Assembly: GCA_019916065.1 (NCBI GenBank)
Contig: CM034243.1
Span: 27,988,147-28,052,146, forward strand
DNA: 64,000 bases
Source: Vitellaria paradoxa
Lineage: Eukaryota; Streptophyta; Magnoliopsida; Ericales; Sapotaceae
Direction of reading: 5' to 3'
Position numbers and translations under genes: made by a program. Below the pieces are notes generated by a model. The model did no database searches and was not told where the DNA came from. It worked only from the letters and a program-made list of their open reading frames with translations. Positions 1-11,002 of the stretch are shown one piece after another (the stretch's first letter is position 1; each line of letters starts with the position of its first letter).

Positions 1-660
1 GTTATCCAATTTAAATTATTATATTCCTCAATAGTACGTAGATAGCTTTTATAATACAATGAATAATCTAATGTTCGTTTAAGATATTTCAATACCCTAT
101 CAAAGGCAGTCCAATCTTCCAATTGCATATAAAATATTGGCTCTAGATTTATTTTCTATATAAAGTAAAGATCATATGAATTATGAATACCTCAATTGAG
201 AAGCAAGCTGACCACAATTTTTCTTTAAATGATATTAGAATCATAAGGTGCAGAACAGATTTGGAGTCGTAGTACCCAAATTTTTTCAACATATTTTCAA
301 TGATATTAGATTGACCTAGATGAATGCCTTCAAATGATTTCCCTAATTCCATTACTAAGATCACATGTACTTCTAAATTTTTCATATCAAATTTCCTTGA
401 AGGTAATTTTTAACATCCTCTATTATCTCTCGATTTGTTCCAAAGATTAGGATATCATCCACATACAAACAAAATATAACAAAATTCTTATTGCCTGCTT
501 TTGAGTATAAGAAATTGTCATGTTTATTAATCTTAAATCTAAATTCTAAAATTACCTCATCAAACTTTTTATGCCACTATTTAAGTGTTTGTTTAAAGTC
601 ATATAAAGATTTCACTAATTTACACGTTTTATGTTCATTTCCTTTTACCACAAAATCTTT
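1..660 (-). pseudogene. Ty1-copia reverse transcriptase/RNase H fragment
   Basis: Read on the minus strand, this shows the C-terminal half of a copia pol in pieces: KTCKLVKSLYDFKQ near 560-625, the catalytic box YVDDILIFGTN near 435-470, then LGQSNIIENMLKKFGYYDSKSV near 260-330, and VLKYLKRTLDYSLYY near 45-110, which corresponds to the stretch just before RNase H. A stop replaces a conserved residue after KQ, and frame changes lie between the blocks, so no working polyprotein is left. Similarity ends abruptly at about 660, and the left side is cut by the window edge. This is a dead retroelement copy and could not supply transposition functions. Confidence 0.9.
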
Positions 661-1520
661 AGGTAGATCCGTCGGTCTATCTATCGTGAATCTCTCGGCG
701 TCGTGAACTTCTTTGGTGGATCCAACATGCAGATCTCACTGGCTAAAGGAGAAGCCGAGGCACAGCCCAGTGCTCTCCTAGCCATCAGCTATGTGGTTAG
801 TTTTGCTTTATCGGCTACCTTGCTCTTTTCTACAGAAGAGTGTCTGGACTTCTTTCGCTTCGGGCTGCCACTGGGTTGGCTTCCGCCCCTTTCTTGGGTT
901 GTCCTCCATTCTATATGTTTAATCTTGCTGGGCTATTCCTTATGATGTGATCGTTGCTCCTGGTTTCACCTGGCTTTTCAGTTGTACTCCGTCGCCATTC
1001 CTCAGTGTTGAGATTGGTTAGTTGATTCTTCCTCATAATCACTTTCTGAGTCACTCTCTGTCAAGATAAAATTATTAGTTTATTCTTACCTTTTTCTTGC
1101 TCTCACTGCCTTTTCATCGCAGCGGGTTCTTATTTCTTTCTTAGCTCGCACCTGGGCCTCCGTCTTCTTCGTCTTCTTCCCGCTTTCCAAATCATGTCTA
1201 TTGGACTGTGCTTTTGCGGGAGCTCTAGCTAATGACTGTTCCAGTTTCTTTGGCTCGTGGCGTTTCAGGAACTCGATCTTGCCCTGCAGAATGGTGGGCG
1301 AGAGAGTGTGTACTCGCATGCTCTAGACTACCTGATGATGATCTTTTGGATGTCATCTTCGGCTTTTTCTAGTGAATTTTTCGGTGTAAATACTAGTCGT
1401 TTCTTACAGATGCTATGAAATGTACGGGTAAAAATATACCAAGCGTGTGCTGACCACGCCACCTGACCTTTCCTCGTGAAATGGATACCTAAAAATGAAG
1501 AAACTGTCAAAGAAAGAGGT
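661..1520. other. GC-richer patch of unknown origin
   Basis: This block is clearly richer in G and C than its surroundings. It holds open frames on both strands: an 80-codon plus frame at 703-945, and a lysine/arginine-rich 77-codon minus frame at 1086-1319 (with stretches such as RHEPKKLEQSLARAPAK). The minus frame of the first half also reads a charged stretch beginning MEDNPRKGRKPTQ near 920. I do not recognise any of these. The charged minus-strand reading would suit a degraded retroelement gag or a captured gene piece, but that is inference. No start context, splice sites or family motif decides it. Confidence 0.3.
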
Positions 1521-3458
1521 CAAAAAGCATATAGGTGTAGAAAAGTAAGAGTTAGGGGGGTGTTGATTGGACCGTAATACTCTGCCAATTCCATTTTTCT
1601 CTCTAGCCCTTCAGTAATTTCCCTTCAGTAATTTTAGTGATGGTTTATAGTGCATTTAATGTAGGGGAAGAAAATTGAAATAAGCTGATCTGAATTTTAA
1701 CTTATTCTTATTTGTATTTGGTTCGAACTATTGATACTTGAGTTCGAACTCAAACTCGAGTTTAAATTCGAACTTTTATTTATATTAGTTCAAACTCGAC
1801 TTAATGAAGAAGAATTTAAATTTGTGATCGGCTCGAGAATAGTTCTATTAAATCAAAACGAAATCTTGTGGCCGTGATTATGTCACCTGTAAAATCTACC
1901 TTCAGTACCAACATTATTAAAAAAAAAAAAATTTATTTACTAGCATTCAATTCATAAATAAAAATTCTATAATAAATATATATTAGGTGTGCATAAATGC
2001 TAATTTTAAAAAGAAACGAGAACACTCCCAACCTTTTTTAAAAGGGTTAGTTACCCTTTTACCTTTATAATTTGGATAAAAAAACACAATGCAGTTTAAA
2101 AGTTGACTTATAATTCTTTCATAATTTAGGTTAAAGCATTAAAATTGATAAAAATATTAAATTTAATTAGATTTATGCGGCATGTATCATATAGAGTCAT
2201 ATGTAATTGTCCACAAAATATTATTTAGAAAATAAGAGGCAAATTAAGTGCTTTTAATAAAATAATATTTTGTTTTAATATAAAAATGAGAGAAAATATA
2301 TTTTTATGTATCTATTTTTGTAAAAAAAATTTTCCTCCACTAATTTTGACCCGTGAAACACAAATTCAGTTATATTATATATATTCAATTAATTATATAT
2401 TTTACTCTAAAATACGAAGGGATTATGTGTTAATTTTTAAACTAAAAGAGGCAGTGTATCTCGGGCTTAAGTTCTATGGGCGTAAAATCTAATCAACCAT
2501 TTTTTAAAATTATTATGCAAATTGACAACTCCAACCCTTAAGAAAATGACAGTTGGTCATTTGACAAAATGACGATAAGGGCCAGTTTGATAGATTAAAA
2601 AATTGTAATTTTTTATAATTTTTTTTTGGTATTGACACGTGTTGCTTTTGCAAAAGTTATGTTTGGTAGTTTTTTGTCTAGTAAGTTTCCTTATTTTTTG
2701 GTAAATTTTAAGAGAAAAAATTGAAAAAAATTGGAAGATAATTAAAAATGTTAGAAATTGAAGTTTTTTTTTTTGAGATTTTACCAAACACAACCTAAAT
2801 AGAACTTCATGTAAGGGTGGTACTGAAATGGTTCTAAAAATAAATAAATAAATAAATAAAAAGAAACGTTGAAAATATGAGAACGACGGCTGTACCAACT
2901 CATTTTGCCATTTCACATTAAAACCTAGCCAAAATGGTAAAACATAAGGTTGCATCACTTTCGTTTAATTTTGACTTTTTCTTTATTTTATTTTATTTTA
3001 TTCTATTTATTATTATTATTATTATTATTATTACGATGGCTTGAATTTTACCATATTTACGTATTTATGTATTATTGACCTGTTGACCTCAATAACGTGT
3101 TGAAGAAAGACACAAGCTCGTCATTGAAAAAATGTAATTTATATGATTTTTTTTTGTTCTATGAAAAATTTAAAGCACGTGAAAATAAAATTTAGTTTAA
3201 TTATATGACATTTTCTTTTTTTTTTGGTTTTTAATTAAAATTTTGTTTTATTTATGTTATTTGTTAAAAGAAGTGAAACAAAAAAATGGATAAAAAATAA
3301 AAACACTAAAAATTTAGACTTTAAAAAAATATTTGTTTATATTTTTTTGTATTTTTTCCCAATATGTATATTATATATGTTTGGATTCAAATTTGAGTTA
3401 AAATTTTAATTGAAATAGAATTTCTGATGCATACACGTTATAACTATATATATATATA
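1521..3458. other. AT-rich intergenic DNA
   Basis: No gene is visible. The stretch holds homopolymer runs, a segment at 1715-1830 rich in TTCGAAC/CTCGAG words like the interior of the hAT-type MITE at 42271, and a probable short MITE at about 2579-2798 whose ends read as an imperfect inverted repeat (CAGTTTGAT against CAAACACAA). A 133-codon minus frame at 2557-2958 is a by-product of poly-T and shows no protein family signal. Confidence 0.5.
3007..3032. repeat. (ATT)n microsatellite
   Basis: Uninterrupted ATT trinucleotide repeat of about nine units in gene-free DNA. Confidence 0.9.
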
Positions 3459-4804
3459 CAAGTGATTAAACCCGTGCGATGCACGAATTTGTCATATCAT
3501 ATATCCATTTTAATTTTTAATTAAATTTTATGTTAATAAGCACTTAAAAAATAATTTTTATTAAATTATATGCAAAAAAATTACTTGCATAATTAATTTA
3601 TTTTTACTAATTCAAAAATATCACATGATAAATAAATTATTGTTATTAATAAATTATATTCATCCAGAGTATAAATGACTTGAAATATTATGTTAAATTA
3701 GATATGTAAAATAACAAAAATTTAAAAATTAATTTATTACATTATTTTTATTTATTAATTTTAATGAATTTAATATTTTACAAAAATTAACAAGAATTAC
3801 AATGATAGATCAATAAAAAAATATTATTAAAATAAAGCTAAAATTAAATTTACCAAATCGAATTTAAATAACACTAAATGCATAATCAAAATTTGTTTTC
3901 CAATGAATATGTAAGAATAGTCTTTATAGTCAGTCTTTATAGTTAATATGACTTATAACAAAATAAATATTAAATATTTTAACATCTAATAATTGTTTAA
4001 TGTTTATTTAATATTAATTATATTAAAAGTAACATTATTTTATATTTCATTGGAAGTGATAAAAAATTGAAAATAATAATAATAAAAAATTCCTTATTAA
4101 TTTTAAGTAATTTCATTTTTTGTCTGTTTAGAACTTATTTTTAAATATAATCATTGAAAATATTTTTTTGTATTAAAATAAATTCTTAAAATACTTTTCA
4201 AGAATTTTGGTTATGATTATTAATAAATGTTCGCATGGTTTTATATATTGATTATAATTTCAAGTTATTGAAAAAATAAAATAACTAAATAAGCTAATAA
4301 AATTTTTTATCACTTTTCCCAATCCATTGATTGGTAAAAGTGTTGCTTTTAGCTACCAAATGGTTGACAAAATTATAAAAAATTATTGCAAAAATGTTAA
4401 AATAATTAAATAAAAATAATAAAAGTTTATCAATTTTAACAACCAATTGGTCACCAAAAGTGCTACTTTTACAGGCTAATTGCTCGCTAAAAGTGCCACT
4501 TTTACAAGTTAATTGGTAGTTAAAAGTGATAAAGTTTTGTTTATATATGTTAATATGTAAAATATATGAATAAATAATAGCTTGGTTTAATGGCTAGGCA
4601 CACCAACTTCCAAAGAAATGGCATGAGTTCAATTCATAATAAAAATAAAAAATTCTTCAAAATATAAGGGTGCCACATGTAAATTTTTTTTAAAAAATTA
4701 ATACAAATTTTTATTTTTTTTAAATTATCCCTTTAATTTTTTTAATTGAAAAAGAATTTCTTATTTCCTATAGCTGATACATACACATTAAAACTATATA
4801 TATA
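3459..4804 (-). mobile_element. Partial long Helitron (copy C)
   Basis: On the minus strand this ends in a Helitron-type 3' terminus: a hairpin CGTGCATCGCACG, about ten bases, then CTTG where the canonical CTAG would be. The first ~350 bases inward match the ends of the copies at 4805 and 23760 closely. The remainder does not follow the siblings, so this copy is truncated or rearranged. No Rep/helicase coding is present. About 60-70 bases outside its end also resemble the flank of the next copy at 4805, which suggests a tandem duplication rather than two independent insertions. Confidence 0.7.
4330..4535. repeat. Cluster of AAAAGTG/CACTTTT palindromic words
   Basis: Three to four short imperfect copies of a unit combining AATTGGT and AAAAGTGCCACTTTTACA occur within 200 bases. 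The central word AAAAGTGCCACTTTT is nearly self-complementary. Function unknown. Confidence 0.6.
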
Positions 4805-5218
4805 CTAGTGATTAAACCATGCGATGCTTGAATTTGTCATATTATGTATTTATTTTAATTTTTAATTAAACTTTTCGTTAATAATCACTTAAAAAATAAT
4901 TTTTATTAAATTACATGCAAAAAAATTACATGTATAATTAATTTATTTTTACTAATTAAAGTATCACATGGTAAATAAATTATTATTATCACTTAAATTA
5001 TATTCATCGAGAATATGAATGACTTGGAATATTATGTTAAATTAGATATGTAAAATAATAAAAATTTACAAATTAATTTATTACATTATTTTTCTTTTTA
5101 TTAATAAAATTTATTAATTTTAATTTTATTTGTTCTCAATTACCAAATCAGAATGAGATAAGATGGTGATAATATTGAATTAAACATTAATTTTAAATTT
5201 ACATAATAAAATAATTTA

Positions 5219-5223
5219 ATTAT
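5219..5223. repeat. 5-bp target-site duplication (ATTAT), left
   Basis: ATTAT directly precedes the TG of the solo LTR; the same five bases follow its CA at 8644-8648. Confidence 0.85.
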
Positions 5224-5725
5224 TGTCACGTTCTAAAATCCATAACTCAGGATGTGAGGACTAAACTCTAAAATCATCACAAATAAATGTACATCAAACA
5301 CTACTAGAGCAAAAACGAAATTATAAATATTGTATTCACCATTAGAATACTCCAAAAGTCTAATAAATGCCACAAAGGCCTACAAGATAATATGCCTCAA
5401 ACCGGGCTCAAAGATAAAATCCAAAATACATTTAACATATATAAAATAATCCAAAATTAGCTACTCTATCTTATAGGTCCATCATGATGCATTTGCCCCT
5501 GCAATATCAATTAAAGGAAGTGGGCACTAAACCACATGTACTCAGTATAAAACATATAAGAATAAATTTCTTAATCATGTAAGACAAATAATACTTAATC
5601 AAATTTACAATTTAGTAAATTCTTCATAGATTTCATAATATTATCACCATGTCCATAATCATCATATCATTTTAAATTAAACAACCACTTAGCCATGAGC
5701 TCGCAGTCCGATGCTAAACAATACC

Positions 5726-5744
5726 CATCAACTCAATCACAATA
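5726..5744. repeat. 19-bp LINE target-site duplication, left
   Basis: CATCAACTCAATCACAATA occurs here and again, identical, at 6636-6654. Confidence 0.95.
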
Positions 5745-6635
5745 ACCAAACTAAACCAAACCAAACCAAGCTTTTTCCCACAGGTGGGGTCGGCTATATG
5801 GATTTGTCGACGCCAATTAGATCTGTTTAGGGGCATGTTCTCCGATAAATCTAGATAGGTCAGGTCATGTTTAATGGTTTCTTTCCAACTTCTCTGGGGT
5901 CTTCCTCTACCTCTCCTACTCCTGGCAATCTCCATACTTTCATACCTTCTAACAGGTGCCTCTGCTAGACGCCTTCTAACGTGGCCAAACCATCTTAATC
6001 AATTTTCTCTCATTTTATCTTCAATCGGTGCTATTCCTACTTTGCCCCTAATCCTATCTTTTCTTGTAATCCTGCACATCCACCTTAGCATCCTCATCTC
6101 CGCAACTGCCATCTTCTGACCATGATTATGCTTTACTGCCTAACACTCTAATCCATATAGCAGCGCTGGTCTAACCACTTCCTTATAATACTTTCCTTTC
6201 ACCTTGAGGGAGATTTTTCAATCGCACAAAACCCCAAAAGCACTCCTCCATTTGGTCCACCCAGCTTGAATTATGTGACTTACATCAGTATCAATCCCTC
6301 TATCTTGTTGCACCATAGATCCAAGGTACCTAAATTTATCTTTTTCTACAATCTTTTGTGTGCCTAAACTTACTTCTATACTACCCGTTATCCTACTTTG
6401 ACTAAACTTGCATTCTATATATTCCGTTTTGCATCGGTTTAGCCTAAACCATTTTGTCTCTAATGTATCCCACCACAATTCTAGCTTAGCATTCACTCCT
6501 TCTCTGGCCTCATCTACTAAAACAACATCATCTGCAAATAGCATACACCACGGCACCTCATCCTGAATATGTTTTGTAATCTCATCCATAACTAAAGTAA
6601 ACAAGTATGGGCTTAACGTTGAGCCTTGATGTAAA
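5745..6635 (-). pseudogene. 5'-truncated RTE-type LINE (RT C-terminal part)
   Basis: On the minus strand the reading begins at the conserved GSTLSPYLF of a non-LTR reverse transcriptase, continues through the catalytic LFADDVVLVDE (near 6520-6555) and the FRYLGS block (near 6330), and ends with WRRQIHIADPT near 5785-5815, a C-terminal phrase typical of plant RTE-clade elements. Frame breaks occur near 6215 and 5935, so it is dead. The 3' tail is a TTTGG-type simple repeat rather than poly-A, as expected for RTE. The perfect 19-bp duplications on both sides show target-primed insertion, with truncation inside the RT coding region. Confidence 0.92.
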
Positions 6636-6744
6636 CATCAACTCAATCACAATACACATCATAATATCATATTATGCGTCAAGTACTTTACAGGGTTAGT
6701 TTGTGATCACAGAATTAAACCCAAATAATCCTAGTATCGTTGGT

Positions 6745-6960
6745 CATGCAGTCCTGGTTTATCGATAGCCTTGGTCTCATAGTCCTAGTCTATCAAATCA
6801 AATCCCCAGACCTCAGTCGTGGGGTACAAATGGTCCCGAAGTCCCAAGTGTACAGATAGCTCTAGTTCCTCAGTATTAGTCTATCACCCGATAACTTTGG
6901 TCCCTCTGTCATGATTTATCAATAGTCCTGATCCCATAGTCCCAGTCTATCAAATCTTAC
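6745..6960. repeat. Imperfect tandem repeat inside the solo LTR
   Basis: Two related segments about 160 bases apart share the order TTTATC(G/A)ATAG, then TCATAGTCC or CCATAGTCC, then AGTCTATCAAATC. This is an internal LTR duplication with no coding content. Confidence 0.65.
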
Positions 6961-9900
6961 CTTAATAGGCTATATATACACTGATTCAACCGTATATACA
7001 CTTTATAGGTTTTTAGCCTAAGAGTTATGCCAAACCACCCTACGCGGGTTTCAGGGTTTTTGACCTTTAGGCTCTAGAACCTACTTTTTTAGTACCCTCT
7101 TTGACCCCAATATCAAAAATCAATATCAATTCGTACTCCTTTAATAACATATCATACATAAGATTCTTCCTAATTAGGTTTCTTGCATTTACCCCTTTAT
7201 CATATAAGTTTTATGAAGTATAATTGTATTTCGGGCCTAAGTTTCATGTTACCCATAGCATGCTTGCATTTAAACAAGTAAACAAATCACATAAATTCAC
7301 AAAATCACATGTTTAAAAGGCATAAGGTTAACCAAGTTGAGAAACCCAAATGACTTTAATATGCCATAACAATGGTCTAAAATAATCCATGCTATTTTAA
7401 GATAAAAGTATTTCAAAAATCTAAAAATTTAAGAAAAATAGTGGACCTTGCAGCTTGGGCGCAGGTAGCTCGAAACTTCGGCCGTGTAATAGAATGGCTC
7501 ATAGCTTGGGCGCAAGTAGCCTGAAATTTCAAGCTACCCAGATTTCAATTTTTTTGAAAAAAATCCAGAATATCTCGTAGCTTACCCGTAGACAGCATGA
7601 GGCTTTGGCCATTCATTTTTTTTCCAGAATTTTTATAAAGTTTAAACTAAGAACGAAAATCTTTAAATATCAAAATATATAAATTTTACACATCAGAATA
7701 TGTACAAAAAAATCCCTTTATGTCAAAATATAAAGCATAGATTGATTTACTTTACTCATCTATTTATAAATACAAAATATATTAGCATGCTTCACAAATA
7801 TGTCCAAAAATGTATATTTAAAACCCTTTAAGCATTTCCTTGTAACATTCAATATTAAATTTCAAAAATTCCAAAGCCTATTCAAAATAAACATGGTTCA
7901 AATACCAACTTGTGAGCATATTCAAACAAGCATGCTTTTGTAAAGATAATAAGAAAAGTAAACCTGTATGCTAACCCCACCTACTTCATTACACTCGTAG
8001 ACGATTGGTGTGTAAAAGCGTTACTACCAATTCAGGTTGGTTCTTCCTATAAACTTTCTGGCGAATACCTTTCGAGCCACACACAGATTTGACACAAACA
8101 CGCTTCAAAAGAGGTTGCAGGAGATTCCTCTTTTCTTCCTCCTTACACGGTCTTGTAAGAATTGCACGAAGGCTTTCATTTCTCTCTTTCTCTCTATAGG
8201 TCAGATTGTTGGGAGAAAATGTAGAGACTAAGTATGGAGGGGTTTATATAAACAAACTAAATATCCTAACTCTCACTCACAGATACATGAACCCCTCTTA
8301 ACTCTTTTCCCAAAACCCATCTCAAGCTTTTCACAGAAGCCAAGTTTAGAATTTTCATCAGCCTACTTTTAGCCTCCCCTACACTTCATTAATTTCTTGC
8401 CATACACTTAGCCAATAGGTATATACCTCCCCTTCATCCAACCAAAACACATGCACCTCTTCTCTCACTCAATAAAAATACACCAACCCTATATATAAAT
8501 ACACATACATGTATACAAAAAAGAATAATTACTAGACTTGCACATTAAATAAATACATATGTCACATTAAATAATTCTAACAAAAATGAAATTAAAATAA
8601 AAATAAAATTTGAAGTAAATTAAACAAGAATACGGTCTTTACAATTATTTTTAAAATAAAATATAAAAATTAAAAATTATTTATAACTCTAAAAATGTAC
8701 CCCATCAAATAATAATTTACCTTTTATTTTATTTAATAAAATTATGTTCACATTACGATAAACATCATGATAAATTATAATTAGAATAAATGATAAATCA
8801 GATAAAAATTTATAATAGATTTAAATAGATTTAGATTAGAATATACATATTTAATGTTATAAAATTATGAATATGAATTTACATTTTTAAATTTATAAAA
8901 TTAGATTTAGCAAAATATATTTTAAAATAATGCGTTACAGCATCTAAAATGTATAACTAAAATTTAAAATAAAATCATAAAATTATATTTAGTGAAATTA
9001 ACAAAATCATAAAATCCTTACTTAGTATTAATAATTTAAAAATTAACATAATAATTAATATAGATAATGAAAGGGGTAAGAATAAAAAAAATCAAATAGA
9101 TAAAAATTTTAATTTACATAAAATACACTACACTTTTGTTACATAGAATTAGATTAACAACAGTACCTAATTAAATAGAATTCTATTAGATAGTTGTAAA
9201 TTAAGATATAATTTAAATAGAGTTTAAATATTTAGTACACAAAATTACAAATTTTAAGAATAATGAAAATTTCAATAAAATCTAAAAAGTTACATTAAAA
9301 ATCGCATTAAATAAAAATAAAATAAAATTTAAAAATTATGTTTTGTATATTGAATGAACAAATTGAAAAACAAATCAAATAAGAGACTTTCCTTATATTA
9401 TGACACATAAAAAATTAAAATTTTACTAATAATAAAAATATAATATAAATTGAATTAACAATTACATTAAAAAATACATCTTATTTATGAAGGAACGGAT
9501 TAAAAAATAAGCCAAAAATTATATAAACAAAAAAAATTAGTGTAAAAAAATATCATATAATAAGAACAAATATAATAATAAATCAATAATTGAAAAATAA
9601 GCATAAAAAAGGTTTTTGCTAAAATTTAATACACAAAAATTTTAAATTTTAACAACAGTAAAAAATATAATAAAATCCAAAAAAAAATGTCAACAATTAT
9701 ATTAAAAAATACAATAAAATTAAAAAAATCATACGTTGTATTTTTAAACGAATAAATTAAAAAATATAGTAAAGAGTAGCCTTTTCCTATAATAAATAAA
9801 AAATTAAAATTTTATTAATAATGAAAAATATAATAAAATTTAAAAATTAATGTTAACAATCACACTAAAAAAAGAATAAAATTAAAAAAAAACTCAAATC

Positions 9901-10964
9901 TTATATATTTTAATAATTACATTAAAAAATAGAATGAAATAAAAAAAAAAAAAGCAAACCTTGTAATTATAATGAACCAATTAGAAAATAAGCCAAAAAA
10001 TAAATAGGTAAACAAAAAAAATAAATGCATAAAAAAAACTCAATATAAAAGTATGTCATCTAATAAAAACAAATTAACAAACTCATCCTCACTCTTAATG
10101 AAATAAAAACAAATATAGCAAACTCATCCTCACTTTTAATGACCCAAAAGAAACTAACAAGCAATCATTCCCAATCACGTTAAGCAATCATAATAAAATT
10201 TTATTAAGTTTTTTTAGATATGAATGCTATGTTATACATTTTTTTAACTTACTATGTATATTAGAATTTTATTTGAATTTCTATTTTATTTCAGGTAGGA
10301 ATATATTACTTAATTCAATAAATATCAATATTTTAGTTTGAATAAAATTGTAAGTACAATACTAATTCCTTTTAAATTATATAATTGTAAATTAAAATAA
10401 TTATAATTATAAAGTGATGTTAATAAATTAAAATCTCTATTTAACAAACCAATTATTTTTTTTGCATTGTTTTGTTCAATAATAATATTTATTATTAAAT
10501 ATAATTATTTTTCATTATTTTGTTCAATAATAATAATATCTATTATTAAAACTTTTATTTAATAGGGTAAATATTTTTTTGCATTTTGTTAATAACAATT
10601 TTTATTATGTTTTAAATAATAAAATATAGAAAAAATAAAAAATAAGAATATATTTTAAATAAAAATAAAAAAATAAAAAGTTATATGATAAATAGAAGTA
10701 TAGATTAAATAAAAATAAAGTGATATCTATGAATATTTTAGTTTGAATAAAATTAAAAATTATGAATAAGACATAATTATATAAAATATTAATTTCTTTA
10801 TAAGATAATTAAGATAACTATAATTAGGTGTTACATGTCACAACCATACACGTGTTACAAGTATAACGCAAGTTAATTCTTACGTGGTGTAAGATAGTTA
10901 TAATTAGGTGTCACATAGCAGAATCATACTGCAAGTTATCCTGCGCAACGGTGTTGTCAACCTC

Positions 10965-10967
<3 letters not shown>

Positions 10968-10997
<30 letters not shown>
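10968..10997. repeat. (TA)n microsatellite
   Basis: Pure TA run at the inner side of the Helitron copy A end. An equivalent run sits at the matching end of copy B. Confidence 0.95.

Positions 10998-11002
<5 letters not shown>

Larger units (their letters stand above)
5224..8643 (-). mobile_element. Solo LTR of a gypsy/chromovirus-like retrotransposon
   Basis: The plus strand begins TGTCACGTTC and ends TTTACA, so on the minus strand it begins TGTAAAGACC and ends GAACGTGACA, a form common in large chromovirus-type LTRs. It is flanked by ATTAT on both sides. A TATA-like GTTTATATAAAC at about 8243 is oriented for minus-strand transcription. No gag or pol of its own lies between the ends, and no second LTR is present, which points to recombination between the LTRs. 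Removing the LINE at 5745-6635 leaves about 2.5 kb. The sibling Helitron at 23760 has the uninterrupted sequence at the same point (near 24208), which confirms the boundaries. Confidence 0.85.
4805..10997 (-). mobile_element. Long non-autonomous Helitron (copy A), interrupted
   Basis: The 3' terminus is on the left: CTAG at 4805-4808 preceded (minus-strand sense) by a degenerate hairpin related to CGTGCATCGCACG. The interior matches the copy at 23760 almost throughout, for example AATAGGGTAAATATTTTTT near 10562 and TAGATAATGAAAGGGGTAAG near 9061. It also shares the other end, with two ATAATTAGGTGT words followed by a TA run. The element is non-coding, so it would depend on a RepHel protein supplied elsewhere. 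A solo LTR sits inside at 5224-8643. The right boundary, around the (TA)n at 10968-10997, is uncertain because no clear TC terminus can be fixed. Confidence 0.75.

Noticed and set aside
2557..2958. 133-codon minus frame
   Set aside because: Low-complexity poly-T/poly-A DNA; no family signal and no usable start or promoter context.
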